From positions 1 through 64,000 of the forward strand of contig NZ_SISB01000016.1 in assembly GCF_004310295.1 (NCBI RefSeq): a stretch of DNA of 64,000 bases. Direction: 5' to 3'. This document shows, one piece after another, positions 7,538-16,570 of the stretch. Every line of letters starts with the position of its first letter. Position 1 is the first letter of the stretch. Position numbers and translations under genes: made by a program. The notes under the pieces were generated by a model that saw only the letters and a program-made list of their open reading frames with translations, did no database searches and was not told the origin of the DNA. The stretch is from Pseudomonas sp. BGI-2 (lineage in GTDB: Bacteria > Pseudomonadota > Gammaproteobacteria > Pseudomonadales > Pseudomonadaceae).

Positions 7538-8503
7538 TTACCCTACTTTGACCATGTGGGGTTGCGCGGAGCGCTCGGTGGTCGGCAGGTGATCGAGGTC
7601 ACGGCTGACCAGCAGCAGGACTTCGGCCGAGGCATCGGACACTTGCGCTTTGTAACCGGCGATGGAGCGGGCGAAGACGTTGTAGATCACGACCGCAGGA
7701 ATCGCGGCAACCAGACCCAGCGCGGTGGCCAGCAAGGCTTCGGCGATGCCGGGCGCCACGACGGCGAGGTTGGTGGTCTGGGTCTTGGCGATGCCGATGA
7801 AGCTGTTCATGATGCCCCACACGGTGCCGAACAGGCCCACGAACGGCGCGGTGGAACCGATGGTGGCGAGGACGCCGGTGCCGCTGCTCATGTTGCGACC
7901 GCAGGCCGCCACCAGACGCTCGAGACGGAAGGCCACACGTTCCTTGATGCCTTCTTTCTCGCGGCTGTTGACCGACAAACGCATCTCTTCCAGGGCGTCA
8001 TGCACCAGCAAATTGGCGAGGGTGCCTTGCCTGGTGGCTGTCACACTGGCTTCTTTAAGGGTGGTGGCTTTTTTCAGGTGGACGATTTCGGTGCGCAGAC
8101 GACGCTTGGCGCCCATCAGCTCGAAGCCCTTGGCGATCCAGATGGTCCAGGTGATGATCGAAGCGATGGCCAGACCGATCATCACGATTTTCACGATAAT
8201 GTCGGCGTTCTGGTACATGCCCCATGGCGACAGATCGTGGGCCATGCCCAGGGTGTTGTCGGCTTCGAGGACTTCTGGAACGTCTTTGGCGTCTACTGCC
8301 TGGGCCGGGTCGGTTGCAACTGGCGCCACGGCGGGGGCAGCATGATCAGCCGGGGCTGGTGCAGCGGCGGCGGGAGTGGCGGGTGCTTGTGCGTCAGCGA
8401 AAGCGGCGGTCGGTGCCAGCATCAGGCTGAGCAGCAGGGCGGCCACTGCGCTCCAGGCGCGAGGTCGTTTGGTTGGCGAAGCGGGGAATTGATTGCGTGT
8501 CAT
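7538..8503 (-). CDS. exbB: TonB-system motor protein ExbB
   Basis: About 321 residues from ATG 8503, chosen because it opens with a proper signal sequence (RAWSAVAALLLSLMLAPTAAFA) and an Ala/Pro-rich linker, as in the long ExbBs of Pseudomonas; the open frame continues further upstream but only through REP-like and intergenic sequence. The MotA/TolQ/ExbB domain has three membrane helices, with TGVLATIGSTAPFVGLFGTVWG and GIAEALLATALGLVAAIPAVV. ExbB forms the pentameric proton channel that drives TonB. It is the first gene of the exbB-exbD-tonB operon and is transcribed away from the SDR gene at 8693. Confidence 0.94.
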   Translation of the reverse strand: MTRNQFPASPTKRPRAWSAVAALLLSLMLAPTAAFADAQAPATPAAAAPAPADHAAPAVAPVATDPAQAVDAKDVPEVLEADNTLGMAHDLSPWGMYQNADIIVKIVMIGLAIASIITWTIWIAKGFELMGAKRRLRTEIVHLKKATTLKEASVTATRQGTLANLLVHDALEEMRLSVNSREKEGIKERVAFRLERLVAACGRNMSSGTGVLATIGSTAPFVGLFGTVWGIMNSFIGIAKTQTTNLAVVAPGIAEALLATALGLVAAIPAVVIYNVFARSIAGYKAQVSDASAEVLLLVSRDLDHLPTTERSAQPHMVKVG

Positions 8504-8576
8504 GCTGGCCGGACCTGAAAGGAAAAGACGGTAAATGTTCTTCCAGGCCTCGTGAGGCCGAGAACAAAAGTGGCGT

Positions 8577-8602
8577 GCATTATTGCAAGTAATTCTTGTT
8601 AA
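8577..8602 (-). promoter_or_regulatory. Candidate Fur-type operator upstream of exbB
   Basis: An A/T-rich imperfect palindrome, TGCAAGTAATTCTTG, sits in ATTATTGCAAGTAATTCTTG about 75-100 bp upstream of exbB. TonB systems are commonly repressed by Fur with iron. The match to the Fur consensus GATAATGATAATCATTATC is only partial, so this is a weak call based on position and base composition. Confidence 0.3.
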
Positions 8603-8692
8603 CAGAAGTAATAGAGTATCTTTTTTTCCTTCATTGCTAGCCGCTCGTCCTGTGCCGGCGCTAGTCTGTGCCTTTCTGATGGGAGTTTTCTG

Positions 8693-9550
8693 ATGTCTGC
8701 GCCTTCTGTTTTGATCGCCGGTTGTGGTGATGTCGGCAGTCGCCTGGCCACGCAATTGGTAGCCTCCGGGTGGGAGGTCCATGGCCTGAGGCGTGATGTC
8801 TCGCGTCTGCCCGAGGGAGTCATTGGCGTCGCTGGCGACTTGTTTAATGAAGACTGCCCGCAGACCTGGCCCGTCGGTGCGGTGGACTACCTGGTGTATT
8901 GCGCGGCCGCCACCGATCACGATGAAGCCGGTTACCGGGCAGCCTATGTCCAGGGTTTGAAGCATGTGCTGGAGTGGCTGGACGACTATGGGCAGGTGCC
9001 CGATCGCTTGCTGTTCGTTTCCAGCAGCAGCGTCTATGGCCAGCAGAATGGCGAGTGGGTCGACGAGACTTCGCCGGCCCTTGCAGAAGGCTATTCGGGT
9101 CGATTGATGCTGGAGGCTGAGCAAGTGGCACTGCAAAGCGGCATCCCGGCGAGCATCGTGCGCTTGACCGGCATTTACGGCCCCGGCCGCGAATGGCTGC
9201 TGACTCAGGTACGTCGGGGTTATCGCGTGGCCGTTGACCCGCCGCTGTACGGCAACCGCATTCACGCCGACGACGCGGCGGGGCTTTTGGCTTACCTGCT
9301 TGAAGCGGATCGACGCGGGGTGGCGCTGGATGACGTCTACATCGGCGTCGACGACGCGCCTGCGCCGCTGGCCGAAGTGGTGGGCTGGCTGCGTGAGTAC
9401 CTGGGCGTGACCGAATGGTCTGAAGATGAGAGCGTGCGGCGTACGGGCAGCAAGCAGTGCAGCAATGCCCGTGCGAAGGCCTTGGGCTGGGCGCCGAAGT
9501 ACCCAAGCTATCGCGAAGGCTACGCCGCGATCCTTGAAGGCCGCTGCTGA
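8693..9550 (+). CDS. NAD(P)-dependent epimerase/dehydratase-like (extended SDR)
   Basis: A 285-residue Rossmann-fold protein. The nucleotide-binding motif near the start is VLIAGCGDVGSRLA (GxGxxG), and the catalytic Ser and Tyr region is LLFVSSSSVYGQ. In place of the usual YxxxK it reads YSGRLMLEAE, with no Lys four residues after Tyr, so classical SDR catalysis is doubtful. It resembles the YeeZ-like NAD(P)-binding proteins of unknown substrate. Transcribed divergently from exbB and followed by a REPIN; no operon partner. Confidence 0.82.
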   Translation: MSAPSVLIAGCGDVGSRLATQLVASGWEVHGLRRDVSRLPEGVIGVAGDLFNEDCPQTWPVGAVDYLVYCAAATDHDEAGYRAAYVQGLKHVLEWLDDYGQVPDRLLFVSSSSVYGQQNGEWVDETSPALAEGYSGRLMLEAEQVALQSGIPASIVRLTGIYGPGREWLLTQVRRGYRVAVDPPLYGNRIHADDAAGLLAYLLEADRRGVALDDVYIGVDDAPAPLAEVVGWLREYLGVTEWSEDESVRRTGSKQCSNARAKALGWAPKYPSYREGYAAILEGRC

Positions 9551-9570
9551 CTCCCATACACCCCAAACCA

Positions 9571-9665
9571 AATGTGGGAGCGGGCTTGCTCGCGAAGGGG
9601 CCATAACATTCAACACTTCTGTTGTCTGTCACACCGCTTTCGCGAGCAAGCCCGCTCCCACAGGG
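9571..9665. repeat. REPIN between convergent genes
   Basis: REP copies at 9573-9598 and 9638-9663 face each other. They separate the convergent SDR and lipoprotein genes and may serve both as transcript ends. Confidence 0.85.
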
Positions 9666-9690
9666 TTTCTTCTTTGCTGTTAGAGCCGGG

Positions 9691-10431
9691 TCACTGCTTT
9701 TCCAGCAACCACTTGCGATCACCCGGCGTGAACTGAGGCATTTCATCCGCCTGAGCAGTGTTCACCGCCTGCACAATCTCCAGCTCCTTGCCCTTGCGCG
9801 CAAAGATCCAGGTATTGCCCTGGCCGTTCACTTGCAGCCACATATTGTCATTGCCACCGCTCATCGACGCGCAATCGCCCGCCAGGCACAGGGCATAACG
9901 ATCGGCGCCCGGTAGGCCGGCAACCTGGCCATCAGCCTGGAATTGCACGGTATTGCCTTCGCCCGGACCGCTGACGATTTTCCAGCTGCCGCCCATGTAG
10001 GCGGTGTACAGCGCGCGTTCGAAGCTCGCGCCAATCGGTGCGCCATCCGGCACCGGAATCAGCGCACGGTCAAAGACCTGCTCCGGCTCGTTCTCGCTGG
10101 CGGCCTGGCTCAGTTGCTTGCCGTCACGCTTCAACTCGCTGGCGGAGCTGCCATAAAAGTCGACTTTCCAGGCCGCGGACTCTTCGCCCAGCAGTTTGCC
10201 TTCGACATTTTCAAAACCGTTGGTGTAGCGGGCCTGAGCGGCCTTGGTGTTGACGTCCCATTCCAGGTTCGGGCCATAAGCCTGGAGCGCTTCACGCAGG
10301 GGGCCGCCTTTGGATGCAGCGTCGATCGCCACCTGATTGATCCAGGTGCCACTGATGTCACGGTCGGCAGGGTTGCTGGCACAACCGCCCAAGAGTAGGG
10401 CGACCAGCGAGAGAGCTAGCGCTTGGCGCAT
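9691..10431 (-). CDS. Predicted lipoprotein, unknown function
   Basis: A 246-residue protein with a type II signal peptide (ALALSLVALLLGGC, lipidated Cys17). The mature part begins ASNPADRDISGTWINQVAID and contains two regions reading like lipocalin/META-style strands (GSWKIVSGPGEGNTVQFQADGQVAGLPG, split as it runs on; NDNMWLQVNGQGNTWIFARK). The mature protein is probably held in the outer membrane, since residue +2 is Ala rather than Asp. The gene lies 57 bp downstream of ridA on the same strand. I do not recognise a studied family. Confidence 0.75.
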   Translation of the reverse strand: MRQALALSLVALLLGGCASNPADRDISGTWINQVAIDAASKGGPLREALQAYGPNLEWDVNTKAAQARYTNGFENVEGKLLGEESAAWKVDFYGSSASELKRDGKQLSQAASENEPEQVFDRALIPVPDGAPIGASFERALYTAYMGGSWKIVSGPGEGNTVQFQADGQVAGLPGADRYALCLAGDCASMSGGNDNMWLQVNGQGNTWIFARKGKELEIVQAVNTAQADEMPQFTPGDRKWLLEKQ

Positions 10432-10487
10432 GGTGGAATCCTTTCAGAACGAAGACGACGCAGCCTATGAAGGCTGCGCCGGACGCA

Positions 10488-10868
10488 TTACTCGATGACC
10501 AGAATGGCATCCATTTCAACCTGCGAACCCTTTGGCAGGGCGGCTACGCCGATGGCGGCGCGGGCAGGGTATGGCTGGTCAAAGTACTTGCCCATGATCT
10601 CGTTGACCTTGGCGAAGTGGCTCAGGTCGGTGAGGAAGATGTTCAGTTTGACGATGTCCTTGAACGAACCACCGGCAGCTTCGGCGACGGCTTTGAGGTT
10701 CTCGAACACCTGGACGGTCTGGGCTTCGAAGCCTTCAACCAGTTCCATGGTTTTTGGGTCCAGAGGAATTTGACCCGACATGTAAACGGTGTTGCCAGCC
10801 TTGATCGCCTGGGAGTAAGTACCGATGGCGGCCGGGGCCTTGTCGCTGGTGATAACTGTTTTGGTCAT
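10488..10868 (-). CDS. ridA: Enamine/imine deaminase RidA
   Basis: A 126-residue YjgF/YER057c/UK114 protein. RidA hydrolyses reactive 2-aminoacrylate and related imines made by PLP enzymes. Family marks are [36 protein letters not shown] and the carboxylate-binding Arg in [15 protein letters not shown], with VEMDAI at the end. It lies 27 bp downstream of spoT, as in P. aeruginosa (PA5339). A second, more divergent Rid protein is encoded at 37740. Confidence 0.95.
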   Translation of the reverse strand: MTKTVITSDKAPAAIGTYSQAIKAGNTVYMSGQIPLDPKTMELVEGFEAQTVQVFENLKAVAEAAGGSFKDIVKLNIFLTDLSHFAKVNEIMGKYFDQPYPARAAIGVAALPKGSQVEMDAILVIE

Positions 10869-10895
10869 GAATGACTCCTTGTAATGGGTGGTGGC

Positions 10896-13001
10896 TTACG
10901 CACGCATGCGGGTGATGCGAATCACCCCGGTCAGGGCGCGCAGTTTCTTGATTACGCGGGCCAAGTGCACGCGGTCGTGCACGCTGACCACCAGTTGGAC
11001 CACGCTGATGCGACCATCGCGTTCATCCATGCTGATTTTCTCGATATTGCCGTCGGCCGCGTTGACGCTGCTGGCCAGCAGGGCGATCAGGCCGCGCTGG
11101 TGTTCCAGTTCGACGCGCAGCTCGACGTTGAATTCGCCGGTGACATCCTTGGCCCACGAGAGCTGGATGCATTTTTCCGGGTTGTGACGGATTTCGCTGA
11201 TGTTGCGGCAGTTGTCCAGGTGCACGACCATGCCTTTGCCGGCCGACAAGTGACCGACAATCGGGTCGCCCGGAATCGGTGTGCAGCACTTGGCGTAGCT
11301 GAGGACCAGGCCTTCGGTGCCGCGAATTGCCAGCGGGCCTTCCGGACTTGGCAACTGTTCGCCTTCACCGAGCAGGCGGCGCGCGACCACGTAGGCCATG
11401 CGATTGCCCAGGCCGATGTCTTCCAGCAAGTCTTCGATCAGTTCGAGACGATATTCGGCGAGCATCGCCTTGACGCGGTCGGCCGGTACTTTTTCCAGCG
11501 AGCTGTCGAAACCGTTGAGCACCTTGTTCAGCAGGCGTTCGCCGAGGCTGATGGATTCGGAACGGCGTTGCAGTTTCAGCGCGTGGCGGATATGAGTCCG
11601 CGCCTTGCCGGTGACCACGAAGTTGAGCCACGCCGGGTTTGGCCGCGCACCGGGAGCGCTGACGATTTCGACTGTGGAGCCGCTTTGCAGCGGTTCGGAC
11701 AGCGGTGCAAGACGACGATTGATCCGGCAGGCGATGCAGCTGTTGCCCACGTCGGTGTGCACCGCGTAAGCGAAGTCGACCGCCGTGGAGCCCTTGGGCA
11801 GCTCCATGATCCGGCCTTTGGGCGTGAACACGTAGACCTCGTCCGGGAACAGGTCGATCTTCACACTCTCGATGAATTCCAGCGAGTTGCCGGCCCGTTG
11901 CTGCATTTCCAGCACGCCTTTGACCCACTGGCGAGCACGGGCATGAGTGCCTTTTGGCTGCTCGTCGCCGCTTGATTTGTAAAGCCAATGGGCGGCGATG
12001 CCGTTGTTGGCCATCTCTTCCATTTCACGGGTGCGGATCTGGATCTCGATCGGAACACCGTGCATGCCGAACAGCGTGGTATGCAGCGACTGGTAGCCGT
12101 TGGCCTTGGGGATCGCGATGTAGTCCTTGAAGCGCCCCGGCAGCGGCTTGTACAAATTATGCACAGCACCCAACACGCGGTAGCAGGTATCGACCTTGTC
12201 GACGATGATCCGGAACGCATACACGTCCATGATTTCATTGAAGGCCCGACGCTTGCCGCGCATTTTCTTGTAGATGCCGTAGAGGTGTTTCTGACGACCG
12301 CTGACTTCGCCCTGGATCTCGTCGATCGCCAGGCAATGGCTCAGCGACTCTTCGATCTTGTTGACGATTTCCTTGCGGTTGCCCCGGGCGCGCTTGACCG
12401 CCTGGTTGATCCGCGCGGAACGCATCGGGTGCATCGCCTTGAAGCCGAGGTCTTCGAATTCTATGCGGATGGCGTGCATGCCCAGCCGGTTGGCAATGGG
12501 CGCATAGATTTCCAGGGTTTCCTTGGCGATCCGCCGGCGTTTTTCACCGGACAGGACTTCCAGCGTGCGCATGTTGTGCAGGCGGTCGGCGAGCTTGACC
12601 AGGATCACGCGAATGTCGCGGGCCATGGCCATGGCCATTTTCTGGAAGTTTTCGGCCTGGGCTTCAGCTTTGGTCTCGAAGTTCATCTGGGTCAGTTTGC
12701 TGACCCCGTCGACCAGTTCGGCCACGGTTTCGCCGAACTGCGCTTGCAGCGCTTCCTTGGCAATACCGGTGTCTTCGATCACGTCATGCAGCATCGCAGC
12801 CATCAGGCTCTGATGGTCCATGTGCATTTCGGCAAGAATATTCGCAACCGCGAGTGGGTGCGTGACGTACGCCTCGCCGCTACGGCGGCGTTGGCCATCG
12901 TGGGCTTGTTCGGCGTAGAAGTACGCTCGGCGGACCAGATTGACCTGGTCCTTGCCGAGGTAGGTCGATAAGCGATCGGCGAGGGCGTCTATGCTCGGCA
13001 T
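10896..13001 (-). CDS. spoT: Bifunctional (p)ppGpp synthetase/hydrolase SpoT
   Basis: A 701-residue RelA/SpoT homologue. The HD hydrolase domain is intact (MLHDVIEDTGI near residue 70; KLADRLHNMRTL). The synthetase domain shows RFKDYIAIPKANGYQSLHTT. A TGS domain follows (VYVFTPKGRIMELPKGSTAV, then DFAYAVHTDVG), and an ACT domain closes the protein (VVQLVVSVHDRVHLARVIKK). The intact HD motif identifies SpoT rather than RelA. It sits downstream of rpoZ (56 bp) and gmk in the conserved gmk-rpoZ-spoT order. Confidence 0.97.
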   Translation of the reverse strand: MPSIDALADRLSTYLGKDQVNLVRRAYFYAEQAHDGQRRRSGEAYVTHPLAVANILAEMHMDHQSLMAAMLHDVIEDTGIAKEALQAQFGETVAELVDGVSKLTQMNFETKAEAQAENFQKMAMAMARDIRVILVKLADRLHNMRTLEVLSGEKRRRIAKETLEIYAPIANRLGMHAIRIEFEDLGFKAMHPMRSARINQAVKRARGNRKEIVNKIEESLSHCLAIDEIQGEVSGRQKHLYGIYKKMRGKRRAFNEIMDVYAFRIIVDKVDTCYRVLGAVHNLYKPLPGRFKDYIAIPKANGYQSLHTTLFGMHGVPIEIQIRTREMEEMANNGIAAHWLYKSSGDEQPKGTHARARQWVKGVLEMQQRAGNSLEFIESVKIDLFPDEVYVFTPKGRIMELPKGSTAVDFAYAVHTDVGNSCIACRINRRLAPLSEPLQSGSTVEIVSAPGARPNPAWLNFVVTGKARTHIRHALKLQRRSESISLGERLLNKVLNGFDSSLEKVPADRVKAMLAEYRLELIEDLLEDIGLGNRMAYVVARRLLGEGEQLPSPEGPLAIRGTEGLVLSYAKCCTPIPGDPIVGHLSAGKGMVVHLDNCRNISEIRHNPEKCIQLSWAKDVTGEFNVELRVELEHQRGLIALLASSVNAADGNIEKISMDERDGRISVVQLVVSVHDRVHLARVIKKLRALTGVIRITRMRA

Positions 13002-13057
13002 GATAAATCCTGCCGTTCGCTGTGACCCCGCGCCGTGCTACGTCGACCAGGCATGGC

Positions 13058-13321
13058 TTACACGGCCTCGTTGGACTCGTCCTCGAACGCTGCGAACAGC
13101 GGTTCGTCTTCGACGATTTCAGCATTGGCGATGAACTCGTAGCTCATCAGGCCTTCAGCGATTTCACGCAAGGCTACAACGGTAGGCTTGTCGTTTTCCC
13201 ACTGAACCAGTGGCTCTTTGCCGCCGGTGGCCAGTTGACGGGCACGCTTGGTGGACAGCATGACCAGTTCAAAACGGTTTTCCACGTGGTTCAGGCAGTC
13301 TTCAACGGTTACGCGGGCCAT
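13058..13321 (-). CDS. rpoZ: RNA polymerase omega subunit
   Basis: An 87-residue protein starting [20 protein letters not shown], the usual omega N-terminus, with the TKRARQL motif that clamps the beta-prime C-terminus. Omega assists assembly of RNA polymerase and, in enteric bacteria, forms part of a ppGpp site, which fits its position directly upstream of spoT. ATG 13321 is chosen over in-frame upstream starts because conservation begins here. Its Glu/Asp-rich tail ([20 protein letters not shown]) is typical of Pseudomonas. Confidence 0.97.
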   Translation of the reverse strand: MARVTVEDCLNHVENRFELVMLSTKRARQLATGGKEPLVQWENDKPTVVALREIAEGLMSYEFIANAEIVEDEPLFAAFEDESNEAV

Positions 13322-13383
13322 GGTATTCCTCGGAGCGAATGCAATATGCGCGCTGCCCGGGTGGGCGAGCGGACTCAACAGTT

Positions 13384-13421
13384 TAAAAAATCACCAGCGA
13401 TTAGGGAAGCGCTGATTTTTT
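13384..13421 (-). terminator. Hairpin between gmk and rpoZ
   Basis: AAAAAATCA..CAGCG pairs with CGCTGATTTTTT, giving a stem with a small bulge and A/T tracts on both sides. It could end or attenuate transcripts from gmk and separate them from rpoZ. Confidence 0.5.
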
Positions 13422-13488
13422 GACCAAGCCCTTCAACGCGCTGCAAGTGCCAATGTAAAGCCCTTGCAACGGTTTTGGGAAGTGCTGA

Positions 13489-14121
<633 letters not shown>

Positions 14122-14985
14122 TTACTCAATATTCTGCACTTGTTCGCGCATCTGCTCGATCAACACCTTGAGGTTGACCGCCGCCTGGGTGCTGCGCGGG
14201 TCGAAGGCTTTGGAGCCCAGTGTGTTGGCTTCGCGGTTGAGCTCCTGCATCAGGAAGTCCAGGCGCCGACCGGCAGCGCCGCCGGATTTGAGCACCCGGC
14301 GAACTTCAATGATGTGAGTGCTCAAGCGATCCAGTTCTTCGGCGACGTCGCTTTTTTGCGCGAGCATGACCATTTCCTGTTCCAGCCGCTGCGGGTCCAT
14401 CTCGGCTTTCATGTCGGCAAAGCGGTCGAGGACTTTCTGGCGCTGAGTGGCAAGCATCTGCGGCACCAGCTCACGCAGGGTCACCACGTCTTCTTCAATG
14501 GAGGTCAGGCGATCATTGATCAACCGGGCCAGCTCCGCGCCTTCACGCTCGCGGCCGGCCTTGAGTTCCTTCAGGCCTTCGTTGAACAGCGCCAGTGCTT
14601 CAGCATTCAGGGCTTGCGGGTCGGTGGCGTCGCCTACCAGCACGCCGGGCCAGGCCAGCACTTCAAGCGGGTTGAGCGCCGCCGGATTCTTGATCAGGCC
14701 GGCGATGGTTTCGGCGGCAGCGACCAATTGCGCGGCGCGCTCGCGGTCCACTTGCAGGTGTTTTTCGGTGTTTTCTTCGGTAAAGCGCAGAGTGCATTCG
14801 AGCTTGCCCCGGGAGATTCCCTGGCGCAGCGCTTCGCGGATCGCACCTTCGAGGTCGCGAAACGACTCCGGCAGGCGCAGATGGGGTTCCAGGTAGCGGC
14901 TGTTGACCGAGCGCAATTCCCAGCTCAGGGTGCCTTGGGCGCCGGCTTTTTCAACGCGGGCGAAGGCGGTCATGCTGTGCACCAT
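14122..14985 (-). CDS. yicC: YicC-family endoribonuclease
   Basis: About 287 residues from ATG 14985 (MVHSMTAFARVEKAGAQGTL). This start is chosen because MxxSMTAF is the conserved family opening and GAGG lies 8 bases upstream; an ATG 15 bases further up overlaps that site. The C-terminal DUF1732 part reads RLDFLMQELNREANTLGSKA. YicC proteins have been described as endoribonucleases that act on small RNAs in E. coli. Transcribed divergently from rph, with which it is linked across gammaproteobacteria. Confidence 0.93.
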   Translation of the reverse strand: MVHSMTAFARVEKAGAQGTLSWELRSVNSRYLEPHLRLPESFRDLEGAIREALRQGISRGKLECTLRFTEENTEKHLQVDRERAAQLVAAAETIAGLIKNPAALNPLEVLAWPGVLVGDATDPQALNAEALALFNEGLKELKAGREREGAELARLINDRLTSIEEDVVTLRELVPQMLATQRQKVLDRFADMKAEMDPQRLEQEMVMLAQKSDVAEELDRLSTHIIEVRRVLKSGGAAGRRLDFLMQELNREANTLGSKAFDPRSTQAAVNLKVLIEQMREQVQNIE

Positions 14986-15264
14986 GGAGGTACCTCGCAA
15001 TTCAGGTTTGCGTTACCAGAGGTTTCGCGTGACCCGATATCTGTGAATTAAAGCCGACAGGCAGCAAAGGCGCAGGATTGTAGCGCAGTGGGGTGGATGC
15101 GCCCAAACACACGGTGTGACAAAGGGCTGCAGGCCGTCGGTAAAGCGCTGTTCTAAGCTCTAGTAAGCGCCTTCAATCGTCGGGCGGATTTTTTAGAAGT
15201 GCCCAGTCTTGGCGCGCGGCTCTATAATGCTCGGCAGTTTTCCGTCCCCCGTACAGGTATTCCT

Positions 15265-15987
15265 ATGAAACGTCCAAGTGGTCGCGCTGCCGATCAGCTC
15301 CGCTCGATCCGCATTACCCGCAACTACACCAAACACGCCGAGGGATCTGTACTGGTCGAGTTCGGTGATACCAAAGTCATCTGCACCGTCAGCGTCGAGA
15401 ACGGCGTGCCGCGTTTCCTTAAAGGTCAGGGCCAAGGCTGGTTGACCGCCGAATACGGCATGCTGCCGCGCGCCACTGGCGAGCGTAACCAGCGCGAAGC
15501 GAGCCGCGGCAAGCAAGGTGGCCGTACTCTGGAAATCCAGCGTCTGATCGGTCGTTCCCTGCGTGCTTCGCTGGACATGTCCAAGCTGGGCGACGTCACC
15601 CTGTACGTCGACTGCGACGTGATCCAGGCTGACGGTGGCACCCGCACTGCGTCCATCACCGGCGCCATGGTTGCACTGGTCGATGCCTTGAAAGTGATCA
15701 AGAAGCGCGGCGGCCTGAAAGGCGGCGACCCACTCAAGCAAATGATCGCTGCCGTTTCGGTGGGCATGTACCAGGGCGAGCCTGTGCTCGACCTCGACTA
15801 CCTGGAAGACTCGGCTGCCGAGACTGACCTGAACGTGGTGATGACCAGCACTGGCGGCTTCATCGAAGTTCAGGGCACTGCCGAAGGCGCACCGTTCCAG
15901 CCGGAAGAGCTGAACGCGATGCTGGAACTGGCGAAGAAAGGCATGACCGAAATCTTCGAACTGCAGAAGGCCGCACTGGCCGACTGA
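15265..15987 (+). CDS. rph: Ribonuclease PH
   Basis: A 240-residue phosphorolytic 3'-5' exoribonuclease that trims tRNA 3' ends. It starts [20 protein letters not shown], the canonical N-terminus, and has [20 protein letters not shown] (phosphate and RNA binding) and [19 protein letters not shown]. An in-frame ATG 66 bases upstream was rejected because conservation begins at 15265. In many E. coli K-12 strains an rph frameshift lowers pyrE expression; here rph is full length and pyrE has its own position beyond crc. Confidence 0.97.
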   Translation: MKRPSGRAADQLRSIRITRNYTKHAEGSVLVEFGDTKVICTVSVENGVPRFLKGQGQGWLTAEYGMLPRATGERNQREASRGKQGGRTLEIQRLIGRSLRASLDMSKLGDVTLYVDCDVIQADGGTRTASITGAMVALVDALKVIKKRGGLKGGDPLKQMIAAVSVGMYQGEPVLDLDYLEDSAAETDLNVVMTSTGGFIEVQGTAEGAPFQPEELNAMLELAKKGMTEIFELQKAALAD

Positions 15988-16014
15988 TCGGATGTTCCAC
16001 GCAAGGAGGACACC

Positions 16015-16383
16015 ATGAGTGACGAGCAGCAGCTACTTCCCATCCCGAGCAAAGAAGTTCGGCAGTGGGCAATGTTTTGTCACTTGTCCGCCTTGCTGGG
16101 GATCTGGATTCCGTTCGGTACGTTGATCGGCCCGCTGATCCTCTGGCAGATGAAGCGCGAGATGGACCCGTTTGTCGATGCCCAGGGCAAGGAGGCGCTG
16201 AACTTTCAGATCACCGTCGCCATTGCTTCTGCCATCTGCTTCTTGCTGATGGTGGTGATCATCGGGTTCTTCATGTTTGGTCTGGTGGCGATTGGTGCGC
16301 TGGTGCTGACGATCATTGCCGGCGTCAAAGCCAATGAAGGGGTGCATTATCGGTATCCGTTCACGTGGCGGTTGATTAAATAA
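16015..16383 (+). CDS. DUF4870 small membrane protein
   Basis: A 122-residue protein with the DUF4870 pattern: MFCHLSALLGIWIPFGTLIG, LILWQMKREMDPFVDAQGKE, ALNFQITVAIA, and a C-terminal helix pair ending KANEGVHYRYPFTWRLIK. Three or four membrane helices are predicted. Function unknown; the family is widespread. It starts 27 bp after rph stops, with AGGAGGA upstream of its ATG, and is probably in the rph transcript. By recall it corresponds to PA5333. Confidence 0.88.
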   Translation: MSDEQQLLPIPSKEVRQWAMFCHLSALLGIWIPFGTLIGPLILWQMKREMDPFVDAQGKEALNFQITVAIASAICFLLMVVIIGFFMFGLVAIGALVLTIIAGVKANEGVHYRYPFTWRLIK

Positions 16384-16391
16384 ACGCCGCG

Positions 16392-16506
16392 TCCCCTGTA
16401 GGAGCGAGCGGTGCGGCGATCCGACTTGCCCGCGAAGAGGCCGTCACATCCGGCATAAATGTCGACTGTTAAATCGCTTTCGCGGGCAAGCCTCGCTCCT
16501 ACAGGG
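16392..16506. repeat. REPIN with an interrupted left arm
   Basis: The left arm GTAGGAGCGAGCGGTGCGGCGATCC carries an extra GGTGCGGCGATCC-type insert relative to the right arm TTCGCGGGCAAGCCTCGCTC at 16480-16505. This is the TAGGAGCGAGG REP variant, as at 1514-1581. Confidence 0.75.
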
Positions 16507-16522
16507 TCGAGTCATTGCCCAC

Positions 16523-16552
16523 AAAAAAGCCGACAGCGATGTCGGCTTTTTT
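16523..16552. terminator. Bidirectional intrinsic terminator
   Basis: A perfect 12-bp stem AAAAAAGCCGAC / GTCGGCTTTTTT with loop AGCGAT. A and T tracts on both sides let it end the rph-DUF4870 transcript on the plus strand and crc on the minus strand. Confidence 0.9.
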
Positions 16553-16570
16553 GTATCTGCGAAAAAACGC

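Noticed and set aside
8504..9616. Longer N-terminus for ExbB reaching to 9616
   Set aside because: The upstream part runs antisense to the SDR gene and into a REPIN; the signal peptide begins at 8503.
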